Shown here: piece after piece, positions 20,373 to 29,299 of the stretch
Position numbering within the stretch: position 1 is the stretch's first letter
Layout: every line of letters begins with the position of its first letter
NCBI GenBank assembly: GCA_008000375.1
Contig: SMOI01000023.1
Coordinates: 146,122 to 210,121 of the forward strand
From: Poteriospumella lacustris
Lineage: Eukaryota; Sar; Chrysophyceae; Chromulinales; Dinobryaceae
Direction: 5' to 3'
DNA: 64,000 nucleotides
Program-made: the position numbers and the translations under genes
The notes under the pieces: model-generated
Seen by the model: only the letters and a program-made list of their open reading frames with translations
Database searches by the model: none
What the model was told of the DNA's origin: nothing

Positions 20373-23021
20373 ATGATCGCAAGCGAAATATCCCCACCCG
20401 AACTTCAACAAACTCCACAGTGCGCCATTTGTCTCGGCGAGGTGGAGAATCCAGTCAATTTATGTGTGGATGATCACGAATCGTGTTGCCGTGATTGTGC
20501 CGCAAGCTACGTGGAGTCCCAAGTCACCAGCGCTTACTTTGGCTCTTGTCCCTGCATCTCGTGCCCAAGTTTGACCCACCAAAAATCCAAGAAGAAGCGA
20601 GTTCTCTTGTTCAATCGATGGTCAAAGGTGGTGAAGACTGAAGTCCACTCGAAGTATAAGACCTTGGCGAGCCATTTGTTGGCTTTCCTCTGCGGTGGGT
20701 GTCACACCTTGAAGACACTGGACGTCGGATTTGAACCGGATACCTCCTCTGAGCATTACAGCAAGATTGAAAAGCTCTTGACTGCGCCTAATGAAAGTGC
20801 GGAGAAGTATTCTGCTCTCCGCTCAGATGTGGCCTCCTTTTGTCTTGGAGAAATTGAGATGGAGGCATTTTACCAAGGCTTGTTGAACAATTTTTTCCCA
20901 AAGCTGAAGACGGCGTCGGACTCTGATGCTTGGGAAATCTTCATGCCACTTTTGAAATCCATTGAAGAGCCCGAACGACGATGCAACTTACACCTACGCT
21001 ACCTTCGTGACCGACCACGCATGAAGACCTTGTGTTGCAACCGCGAACACTGTTTCCGCTGCAAGATCAAGGACTTTCATGAAGGAAGATCGTGCTTGGA
21101 GTACAGTTCTAATCTTGACAACACAATTGTTACCTGCCCATCTTGTGGTATCTCCTTGGCGAGAGGAGATGGCTGCAATACCATTACATGCGTTTGTGGA
21201 CGTCAGTTTTCGTGGTCGCAGGAGAAGGAGAACACGGAAAGAAGCTTTGCGTTTCGGGAAGCTTATCCGGACGACACTACCTGTTCTTGTGCCAATATTT
21301 TGTGCACTCAAGCAAACCCAGCTTCTGCTTCATCTGACATAATTCTGCGAGCGAAGGCGTGGCAAATTCGCAATCGTATGGAAGTCAATCGTGCTCTGCG
21401 TTCCTGGTTCCAAAAGAAGTATTCGCCGTTCCCGTCGCAGATGTGTTCCAAATTGATTCCTGAACGACAAATGGATGGTGTGAAAGAAGCTATGGATTTA
21501 TGGAAGACTGAGTATGGTAATGAAGTTGCGCGCTGCAAGAGTCAAAACGACGTCGCCATTGCTTCGTTGTTTACGACCATGTACCCGATTGATCACGAGC
21601 GGCCACTGGCAGCTCATTTGTTGGTGTCGACATCTCCATCGATCAACAATACCATCCCATTGGCCGCCAGTGCATTGAAATGGATTGAAGCTCGTCGAGA
21701 GCTTTACAAAGCTGGTGTGGAGCAGTGGGAGCTTCGATCTGCTCGTCAGTTCCTTTTCTTATATGGCCGACACAACTTGTGCGAATTCAAGCCTGCCCAT
21801 CAGAACGTCTATTGCGCACAAGTGTTCAACCGCTCCACTTCCAACACTGAATTAGCGTACTCGAACAATGATATGTCTGTTCAGCGCCCTGGATCTGCTT
21901 CGTGCTATCCGGCGGCTTTCGCGGATTTGACCAATGATCGTTGTATGTTCCGTGTGCGTATCGATGAAGCCCCCCGTTCAAGCAACTGGTTAACCTTTGG
22001 TGTGGCAAAGCGTGGTATGGCAAACTCCAGTTCCGACGGTGTTGGTCGAACAGCGAATACGTGGGGTCTCTCAGATGATCGCTCGTCGACATCGTCCCGC
22101 ACGTCGGTGTCCAGCAGTGGAACAGAATTGGCACAGTTCCGTAAGTTACAACAAGGGGATGTTCTCACGGCGATTGTGGATGTTCGAGAAGGTTGGGTGG
22201 AAGTCTCGATCAATGAGAATGAAGCATCGCATGCCATTCCCATTCCGCCAGGAACGTCGGATGAATATGTCTTCGCAATGACCTTTGCCAACGACCATCG
22301 TGTCACGATCATATCGGATACGTCGATGGCCATGATGCCGCTCTCGGCGACGGGAGCGACCAAATCGATGATGGAGGTCAACGATGGTACTATCTACCTC
22401 AACAGTGATCATTCGTGTATGTGGAACAACTTCAAGAAACAGTTGAAGCTTATCCTCACCGAAAACGACGAAGACAGCTTCATGACGGCGGCGAATTCGG
22501 AGATGATTACTGATGGCTCGGCATGGTTGAAATACTGTGAATCATCGAGATCCTTGGCACGTGATCGTCTTGAACGAATACTGCCAGCAGTGGAAAGCTT
22601 GTTGCACATCCGAAAGCAAGGGCCGACACCATCCGAAGCAGAGCAAGCAGCGTTGCGCTCGTTGTCCGTGAATATGGTTTTGGAGGCCATGTCTTGGTAT
22701 CGTCACAACCGCGATCAGATTTATCAAGATCGAAAGGGTGAGATGGCCATGAATTTCTCGTTGATTCATGGTGACAGTGCACCATTTGTGGCAGCCATGA
22801 CGGCTGCGCAGTCGAAGATCTCGGCTTCGTCCGTGGCACAAGATGAAGTGCAAGCCGCCACTGCGTACATGCATTTCTTCTCCGAGGAGATGCAAGAGTG
22901 GTATGATATCGATGCTACCTCAGACGACCCGTTGGTGGAAAATGTGGCAAAAGGTTGTCGTTGCTTGCCTCGTCACTTGCGCACCTGCGGTGTAGTTGCC
23001 TCCAAGCGCAGCGGTCGTTAA
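20373..23021 (+). CDS. RBR-like zinc-finger protein with SPRY domain (E3 ligase candidate)
   Basis: A single exon of 882 residues; the first ATG in frame is at 20373. An N-terminal RING-like cluster (CAICLGEV...CCRDC...CPCISC) lies at about residues 17-65. An IBR-like stretch (LCCNREHCFRCKI then HEGRSC) is at about 220-245, and a RING2-like segment CPSCGISLARGDGCNTITC at about 254-275. In RBR ligases the Cys after the Gly (GDGC here) is the catalytic thioester residue. The usual C-terminal ligand pair (FCWxC) reads FSWSQ, so RING2 looks incomplete. Residues about 503-655 resemble a SPRY/B30.2 fold (FRVRIDEAP, TFGVAKRG, NTWGLSDD, GDVLTAIVDVREG). Ubiquitin transfer with SPRY-mediated target recognition is inferred. 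The C-terminal 200 residues are helical and unrecognised. Confidence 0.75.
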   Translation: MIASEISPPELQQTPQCAICLGEVENPVNLCVDDHESCCRDCAASYVESQVTSAYFGSCPCISCPSLTHQKSKKKRVLLFNRWSKVVKTEVHSKYKTLASHLLAFLCGGCHTLKTLDVGFEPDTSSEHYSKIEKLLTAPNESAEKYSALRSDVASFCLGEIEMEAFYQGLLNNFFPKLKTASDSDAWEIFMPLLKSIEEPERRCNLHLRYLRDRPRMKTLCCNREHCFRCKIKDFHEGRSCLEYSSNLDNTIVTCPSCGISLARGDGCNTITCVCGRQFSWSQEKENTERSFAFREAYPDDTTCSCANILCTQANPASASSDIILRAKAWQIRNRMEVNRALRSWFQKKYSPFPSQMCSKLIPERQMDGVKEAMDLWKTEYGNEVARCKSQNDVAIASLFTTMYPIDHERPLAAHLLVSTSPSINNTIPLAASALKWIEARRELYKAGVEQWELRSARQFLFLYGRHNLCEFKPAHQNVYCAQVFNRSTSNTELAYSNNDMSVQRPGSASCYPAAFADLTNDRCMFRVRIDEAPRSSNWLTFGVAKRGMANSSSDGVGRTANTWGLSDDRSSTSSRTSVSSSGTELAQFRKLQQGDVLTAIVDVREGWVEVSINENEASHAIPIPPGTSDEYVFAMTFANDHRVTIISDTSMAMMPLSATGATKSMMEVNDGTIYLNSDHSCMWNNFKKQLKLILTENDEDSFMTAANSEMITDGSAWLKYCESSRSLARDRLERILPAVESLLHIRKQGPTPSEAEQAALRSLSVNMVLEAMSWYRHNRDQIYQDRKGEMAMNFSLIHGDSAPFVAAMTAAQSKISASSVAQDEVQAATAYMHFFSEEMQEWYDIDATSDDPLVENVAKGCRCLPRHLRTCGVVASKRSGR

Positions 23022-23906
23022 CTCTTCATCTTGTTTCCTATTGCTGTCACTGATAATCGAGTGGTGCACCTATGCTCTTCTGTTTACGAAGGGAACCATC
23101 AGTGGCACCCTGTCTCACTGGCCACACAAGCGTTAGGATCGTCGCGTCATGAATTCTGCTGTCCAATTCTCTTGTACAAATCAACGATTCTTGTGTCAAT
23201 TACTGATGGCGGCTGAACCAACTCTGTTGTTGCCAGTGTGATAAAAGTGATCACTCCCCCCCCCCACTCCGTTCCAAAGTTGCGTGTTGTCTCCATCAAC
23301 TCTTCTAGCACGTACGCATAGTATATGTTCTTCCTCTTTCATTTGCCATGGACCCCTCTTTTTGTTACCTCACCCTGCTCTCTACATGTGTACAAACAAG
23401 CAAACAAACCAACGAACAAAACCCACAAAAAAACACCATAACCGCGGTGAATAAATCCCACCGGCGTGAAGGACCCTCATTGATTTTTCGCTTTTTCTCT
23501 TTGTTTACCCTCAATTTTCATGTTCGCGCGTCTGAAACGGACTCAGTCGCATTAAGAAAGTGCACGTGTTCTACCTTCCAATGTACAAAAAACAAACTAA
23601 AGAAACTAAACACAACTACAAAACCAAACCGAGATGGGTATCCACCGTGTACCTGTGCAACACTGTACGTCAAAGCGCATTGATTATTATAGCGCAACTA
23701 AGGCACGGTCAAGAAGAAGAGACATCCGTGTGGGAGGAGGTGTGTGTAACAGATACAGGAGAGTGACCAAGGTCAGCAATGTGGCAGGTGGATGGAAAGG
23801 GAGGGAAAACAGAGACAGAAGCACGAACAGCAGCTGTACCGCTGTCATTGCAGTGTAGACAATAGCCAATAAAAATGGGGGAGGGGAAGAAAAAAGGTCT
23901 GTGTGC
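23022..23906. other. Convergent intergenic region with C10 tract
   Basis: 885 bp between two converging stop codons, so it contains both 3' UTRs. A run of 10 C lies at 23256-23265 and an A-rich stretch at 23395-23440. A 111-codon frame starting at 23348 is low in complexity and not credible. Nothing else is seen. Confidence 0.6.
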
Positions 23907-25805
23907 TCACATCGACGTTGGTGTGGTGGTATTCGAAGGTGGTGGCGACGATGCCGTGGTGGAAGATAGTGTCGCATCTCCTGTGACTAGGGCGGTCTCA
24001 GGGGGCGATGGTAACGACGGTGCACTACCATCCGTAGGTGGTGGTGAAGAGGTTGACGCTGACGAAGTTGCCGCAGAAGAAGACGACAAGAATCGACCAG
24101 AAAACGACCACCACGGCGATTGCCCCAAAGACGTCGTCATCGTACGTAGCGTGGAGGTAGACGACGAGAACGTTAATTTCGTCGCGGGGGATGCAGGTGT
24201 CTTACCCCCATTACTGCGACTGGACGACGAGGTGGATCCATCGGATGAGGTGTCGAGTTGCTGTTGTTGTTTCAAGATCACTTCCGCATCAATTGCATTG
24301 GCAATATTCTCCAGTTCGGCCAACTGCATAATCGCTACGTCGGAGACCTCAGCACCTTCCGATATCAACGCGCTGACCGATAACGTTGCTTCTGAACCGC
24401 TCGTGGTCTTGCGAGGCATATCACAATCATGGTGATTGCTCCCTTCCGCTTCGATGGTCATCGATTTCATGGCCGAGAGAATGGCTGACGGTGTGGTTAC
24501 GGTCGCCGCTTGATGGTGCAATGTGATCTGTTTCATGAGAAAGGACTCGGTGAAGGCAACGACGGACACCGGCCGGGGATCGAAATGTTTGCAGGTGACT
24601 TCTTCGAAGATATGGAATTCGACCAATTGCTGACGACATTGAGGCAAGGAAGACAACTGTGTGATGTCTTGCCCCACGAGATCTACCGGAGGATAACAGG
24701 CCAACGGTACACGGGTCGCCCATTGTGCAGCAATGCATTGTCCCTGTTGTACGGGGACATAATCATCACAACTGGCACTGATGATGCACACGGGACAGGA
24801 GATATCGCCAACTTCTTCCACGGGACGAACCGAAAACAAATTGAAACCTTGGAGTTGTTTGGAGATATGAGTCAACGTACGATGAATCAAAAAGGACAAC
24901 AACGTCTTCGTAAACGAAAACCCACGTCCTTGGAACTGTTCCAATCCATGCTGTACCATCTCTTCAATGGAAGTGAACGGAGAATCCAAGATCGTCGCAA
25001 TGATATGGAAGTCGGTCAATGTTTTAGGAACCGGTGCTTTCTTGGTGCTATTACGACTACTGCCATTGCTCGATGCTGTCGACGTTACACCGGAATTGTT
25101 CGACTGATCGAGCGATGCCAACGAGGAATTGGATGCACTGGATGATAGCTTGCTTTTCAATGACTGTTGTTGGCTGATACTGAACCGACGAAGTAACGTA
25201 ATCGCTGGGGCTGTAGACATTCCTCTCGCCCATAGAATGATGCGTACCGTTGGATCAATCAAGGCTTGAACCCAATCCAGAATGATTTCCACATCCAAAT
25301 CTAAGTTACCACCCAATTGTCCTTCGCTTTTACCACATCCTGGGAGATCAAAGCTGATCACATGCGCACCCAACATCGTCGCGACGGGAATCGTTTCTTT
25401 CGCATCTACCAGAGAGCGCATGTTCGTATGGAGATACACAATACACAACGACGGCAACGTCTCTGGTTCTTCATCTTCCGATTCTGCGGCAGTTGCTCGT
25501 GAAGACCCATGTGCAGAAAAAGAAGCTTTGGGATCTTTTGGCGCCCAATGACACATATGTAGTGTGTTTCCACGTGCGTAGACATCGTACTCATTGTGTT
25601 GATAGCCTTCTACAGCAAGGTCGGTGCTTGGATCATATTTAAACCTCTCAGGGGCCACGATACGATTGCATAACTTCTGGTAGGATCGGCTGTAAAATTG
25701 ATAAATTGTTTCGTTCTCGGGGCCATTTTGTTCTTGATAGTAATTCATCAAGGAATCATCCTTCGAAAACAGGTCGATGTCATCGTCGTCGTCAATGCCC
25801 AACAT
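23907..25805 (-). CDS. Alpha/beta-hydrolase-like protein with altered nucleophile elbow
   Basis: A single exon of 632 residues, ATG at 25805. The fold is recognisable: VYLHTNMRS, then VISFDLPGCGKSEG (about 149-162), an elbow LWARGMSTAP at 191-200, ATILDSPF, CIISASCDDYVP (acid region, about 345) and a late CKHFDP (possible His, about 405). Family members such as the ABHD13/17-like serine hydrolases carry WGRSxG at the elbow; here Ser is Gly195, and a Ser sits two positions later. It may therefore be a pseudoenzyme or use Ser197. Low-complexity Ser inserts interrupt the cap region (about 215-255) and the last 140 residues are Ser/Thr/Pro-rich. The acidic N-terminus suggests a cytosolic protein. 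Substrate unknown. Confidence 0.78.
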   Translation of the reverse strand: MLGIDDDDDIDLFSKDDSLMNYYQEQNGPENETIYQFYSRSYQKLCNRIVAPERFKYDPSTDLAVEGYQHNEYDVYARGNTLHMCHWAPKDPKASFSAHGSSRATAAESEDEEPETLPSLCIVYLHTNMRSLVDAKETIPVATMLGAHVISFDLPGCGKSEGQLGGNLDLDVEIILDWVQALIDPTVRIILWARGMSTAPAITLLRRFSISQQQSLKSKLSSSASNSSLASLDQSNNSGVTSTASSNGSSRNSTKKAPVPKTLTDFHIIATILDSPFTSIEEMVQHGLEQFQGRGFSFTKTLLSFLIHRTLTHISKQLQGFNLFSVRPVEEVGDISCPVCIISASCDDYVPVQQGQCIAAQWATRVPLACYPPVDLVGQDITQLSSLPQCRQQLVEFHIFEEVTCKHFDPRPVSVVAFTESFLMKQITLHHQAATVTTPSAILSAMKSMTIEAEGSNHHDCDMPRKTTSGSEATLSVSALISEGAEVSDVAIMQLAELENIANAIDAEVILKQQQQLDTSSDGSTSSSSRSNGGKTPASPATKLTFSSSTSTLRTMTTSLGQSPWWSFSGRFLSSSSAATSSASTSSPPPTDGSAPSLPSPPETALVTGDATLSSTTASSPPPSNTTTPTSM

Positions 25806-26220
25806 GTGTGCTCAATTGTGATAACGCAAACGGGAATTGAAAACTCAAAGCAACACGCACTATGTCGTCAAATAGTTAGTCCTAGGTCGAAAAGGATATC
25901 GATTCTTCCTGTGAGTGTGACAGACGGCCGACTCAGGATAAATCTACAGATGACGCAAACAAAAGCAATTTGTATCCAATCACTCAATAACTGACTGGTA
26001 ATAACAACAGGAATCACGTAACGTCACTGCAACGAATGAGGATTCTTCCTCTCTTTGAAGTCACGAGGGAATGATTGAACCGACGACCACTTCTTGGCAT
26101 CATCATCGCAGTGCTTTTTTGGCAACTGCAAGTTGCAGTCCCAGACGTTTGCTGACTTTCCAGACTTTCCCAAAGTCACGATGATGACGATCGTCGGCTG
26201 CGACCGTTCCATGATGGTCC
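25806..26220. promoter_or_regulatory. Divergent intergenic region, hydrolase-like and esterase-like genes
   Basis: 415 bp between outward-reading ATGs. A 10-bp palindrome GACGATCGTC lies at 26186-26195, 25 bp before the + strand ATG. No TATA box or further gene is seen. Confidence 0.45.
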
Positions 26221-27522
26221 ATGAAACAGGATTTCGCGCTGAAGAACACTTTCATTCTCACCTTTTTCCTGTTGTCGTTGTCGGTGATCAAAGTGTTTAC
26301 TTTGTATGGGGACTGTCTCGATATGTGTACTCTTTCGTTGTATCTGACGCTGTTGATGGCGGCGGTTTTGGTCCAACAAAGTTATTCCAAAAGTCTCCCA
26401 CTTTGCGGAAGAACCGAAATAAATCATGGGCGGTGGGAAAATAGCAGTGCTCCTTACAATGTAACGTGGTCCCATCATCAGTATTTAGACTATTTTGTTC
26501 ATGGTGGGCCCGGAGAAGCCCTGAACTTCACTCAGGTCTGGCTACCTTACGGCTGCTCTTATCATCGATGGAGCAATCACACCTTCCAAACATGCGCAAA
26601 GCATGTGCAATTAAAGCGCAATGAATCGTCGCATGAAAGATTACGAATAGCATTCATTGGTGACAGTGGTACAAGAGGGGTGTTCAATGGCCTCACTCGT
26701 ATGTTGTCTGGCTCCGAGTTGTATGGGCCATGTAGCAACATCGTGTGTGGTAATCCAGGCTTGCCTATTTCTTATCGCCAGCACTTGGAAATCTTTCGCG
26801 TCCCCTTCCCACCAGCGGTTGAGCTCATCTTCATGTACTTTAAGACGATGACTCACGGTAGTGCCGTCTCTGCCATCAAAAACGTTTTGCAGCTCAAGCC
26901 ATATGTGACAATATTCAACAGCGGTGCATGGGATTTCGACAATCTTTCTCGCAAATACAATCGACGTGCACCCATTGAACGTTGCGACAATGAAGAATAC
27001 GAAGAGATTTCGAAAATGCGTGCTTCACCGGATATTCGTAGCAAAATGTTAGACATAGCCGCCTTTGCCAAAGAAATGGGCTCCAAGCTGGTATATCGCA
27101 CCAATCATTACAATGTACGATATGGAGCGAACTGTGCAGATGATCGGTTCTTGGAAATGATTCAATCGGATGATGTTCTTCGTGAGTCTTGGGAGATATG
27201 GGATAATTTCAACACGTCTAGAGATTCATGGTAGGTTGTGCCCTTTCTTGTCGTGCCTTGTCTCACTATAGATGATGACAAAATGGTTTCCTTGTATTAT
27301 AGGTTGGAGCAAACATACGACGGGTTTCATTTTGACCGAAATCGAGTTCATTCGGTTGAATATGCCAAAGCGCACATGAATTTTTGTGTGGGCAAAGGTT
27401 GGATGAAGCCTGGTCAATTGGAAACTACCTTGGTACAAACCTTGTTGCATCAGGTGTTCCATGATTGTGCGAAACATTATTATAAATTACATCGCCGAGA
27501 AGATGCCAATCATTCTGGATAA
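26221..27522 (+). CDS. PC-esterase-like (PMR5/Cas1p-type GDS) membrane or secreted protein, two exons
   Basis: Exon 1 is 26221-27230 and exon 2 is 27303-27522. The 72-nt intron (TG|GTAGGT ... TTATAG|G) restores TGG and yields 409 residues. Two catalytic blocks of the family are visible: AFIGDSGTRG (GDS at 147-149, nucleophile Ser) and YDGFHF (Asp343 and His346, the DxxH motif). The second block would be lost without the splice. WLPYGCSYHRW at 107-117 matches the conserved Trp/Cys block before the GDS motif. Related proteins acetylate or remodel polysaccharides in the secretory pathway; the substrate here is unknown. The N-terminus has two hydrophobic segments; starting at Met35 would give a classical signal peptide, so the start is uncertain. 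Several N-glycosylation sequons fit a lumenal domain. Confidence 0.82.
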
Positions 27523-27654
27523 AGGAGGGTGGTGCGCATATGTATAGTACCAGACGTTGTGCGATTACCGTGCATTCTCATGCATGGTCCTGTGTGTTTC
27601 ATCGCCGTTTGTTGGTCGATTGTAAATAAATATGGTGAAGAAAATACTTCCAAT

Positions 27655-28842
27655 TCACTTCAATACCACGCCATTCGAGTCGATTTGATCAAGAATATGC
27701 TCATCCTCTATCCATTGTGGAGGCAATGCTGTGCAACCGGTAACGTCCAGTAATCGCAGCGCTTTGCAATCCGTGATCCGCACCCTCTCCAAGTGCTTCA
27801 ACATGATCACAAACAGCCTTTGTAGCGCACCAAGGCTCGTCAGCTGGACACTTTTCAGATTTTCGCAGTTGAGATCGAGAAACTGCACGTGCGGACAATG
27901 CTCCAACGTAACATGCTCCAATCCAAGACAAAACTGTAAGGAGAGTGACTGTAGCGCGGGCAAGGAACTCAGTGTCAACGAACCGCTCAACCGTTGACAA
28001 TATTCCAAACGAAGCGTTTTCAATTGAGGTGACCGATGCTGATAATTCTCAAGAAAATATTGGACAAGGTCATTGGATACACCTGTGCGGGAAAGATCCA
28101 GATGTTCCAACACGGGAAATGGTGCATGCTCACTCAGGGTCGGGACGAGACAGAGAGTCCTTTTGAACGAGAGCAATGGGTTTTCTCGCAGTACTAATCG
28201 ACGAAGGCGACATATTCCAGTTGACAGCACAGACCGAGACTGTTCATTTCCGGTAGGTGTCTCGTTTGACAACAGCAGCGGTGAGCCCAATTGCAATGAA
28301 CGGGTGATGGATAGTGATTCCAAGACAGGACAAGCCTGTCGGAGAATGTCATCAACGTGACCGTCTCTCAATTGTACGCAGTTATGAAGCACCAGGTTTT
28401 TCAGCAGCCTCCACTGAGATAAAGTGTCCACAATGCGTTTTCCCGGCAGCAAGAAATCGGTGAGTGTTAAAGATCGCAGCTGAGGAAGCGGCATAGCCAC
28501 GACCGACGTCGAGATCGAGCAATTTACAAGTCCGATCCCTTTCAAATTCCCCAATAAAGATGGCAGATCTTCCATCCGAGAATCGCCCTTTTTCACGCCA
28601 TGAAACGATACGGAAGTGCACGCGCGAAAGAAGCGAACAAATGATGATAGCGCCGCAGGATGGCTATGACATGCACCATCGAAATGAACATGGTATGCAT
28701 TTTGGAGGCCCAACTTCCAATCTTTGCAGACAAATATCATCGCTGCTAAGTCCTTTGAATCTACAAACTCGCTGATCAAGGATATAACACGAGAACTGAG
28801 ATGATCTTGTCTGGTGTCCGCCGCACTCTTTTTCGCACTCAT
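27655..28842 (-). CDS. F-box/leucine-rich-repeat protein
   Basis: A single exon; the first in-frame ATG is at 28842, giving 395 residues. An F-box-like helix set lies near the N-terminus (LSSRVISLISEFVDSKDLA, then VCKDW). About ten LRRs follow, of the amphipathic F-box type (for example LPQLRSLTLTDF, LLKNLVLHNCVQL, LQSLSLQFCLGL). Such proteins usually serve as SCF ubiquitin-ligase receptors, the F-box binding Skp1 and the LRRs binding the target; the target is unknown. It is transcribed away from Su(z)12, whose ATG is 457 bp from this one. Its 3' end is 132 bp from the convergent esterase-like gene. Confidence 0.82.
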   Translation of the reverse strand: MSAKKSAADTRQDHLSSRVISLISEFVDSKDLAAMIFVCKDWKLGLQNAYHVHFDGACHSHPAALSSFVRFFRACTSVSFHGVKKGDSRMEDLPSLLGNLKGIGLVNCSISTSVVAMPLPQLRSLTLTDFLLPGKRIVDTLSQWRLLKNLVLHNCVQLRDGHVDDILRQACPVLESLSITRSLQLGSPLLLSNETPTGNEQSRSVLSTGICRLRRLVLRENPLLSFKRTLCLVPTLSEHAPFPVLEHLDLSRTGVSNDLVQYFLENYQHRSPQLKTLRLEYCQRLSGSLTLSSLPALQSLSLQFCLGLEHVTLEHCPHVQFLDLNCENLKSVQLTSLGALQRLFVIMLKHLERVRITDCKALRLLDVTGCTALPPQWIEDEHILDQIDSNGVVLK

Positions 28843-28996
28843 TTTTATGATTGGAAGCAAACAGAAAATTAAAGATGCTTACTCAAAGAATCAAGCTCAC
28901 ACCCAATCCTTAGCTGATAGATTGTTCGGAATTGCTTCTCAGGCAATTACGATTGGTGTTTCGATCAAAGAATGAAGGACATTCAGGAGAGAGCAA

Positions 28997-29058
<62 letters not shown>

Positions 29059-29299
29059 CTCACCACGACGAATACTTCTCACGCTGCTGCTGCTGCTGGC
29101 TGCTGTCGATCGATGACGATTTTGACCTCGTCTCCGTCGACGCGGGCGTATCAATTTTCGATGAGTAACGTGGGTTCTTTTCATTGTAAATATCACCATT
29201 GTGTGCCGCCCAACATAGCGGGCGAGCATTGTTGAGTATTTGTGATCGAAAAAGGTTCCAGGAGTTCCTCGTATCGTTGGATTTCTAGACTTTGCGGAC
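28843..29299. promoter_or_regulatory. Divergent promoter region, F-box/LRR gene and Su(z)12
   Basis: 457 bp between outward-reading ATGs, dominated by a (GTC)20 microsatellite, a short GCT run (29083-29105) and a TCGATCGA palindrome at 29106-29113. No TATA box is evident; a small CpG-rich promoter is plausible because each repeat unit carries a CpG. Confidence 0.6.
28997..29056 (+). repeat. (GTC)20 microsatellite
   Basis: Sixty bases of uninterrupted GTC, a CpG every third base, lying 244 bp upstream of the Su(z)12 ATG and 155 bp from the F-box gene ATG. Long featureless frames through it on both strands are by-products of the repeat. Confidence 0.95.

Noticed and set aside
15878-29113. CGATCG-core palindromes in several divergent promoters (15878, 19021, 19903, 26186, 29106)
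   Set aside because: CGATCG is also frequent in coding regions here (for example near 8362, 29824, 46123, 48741), so no enrichment in promoters can be claimed.
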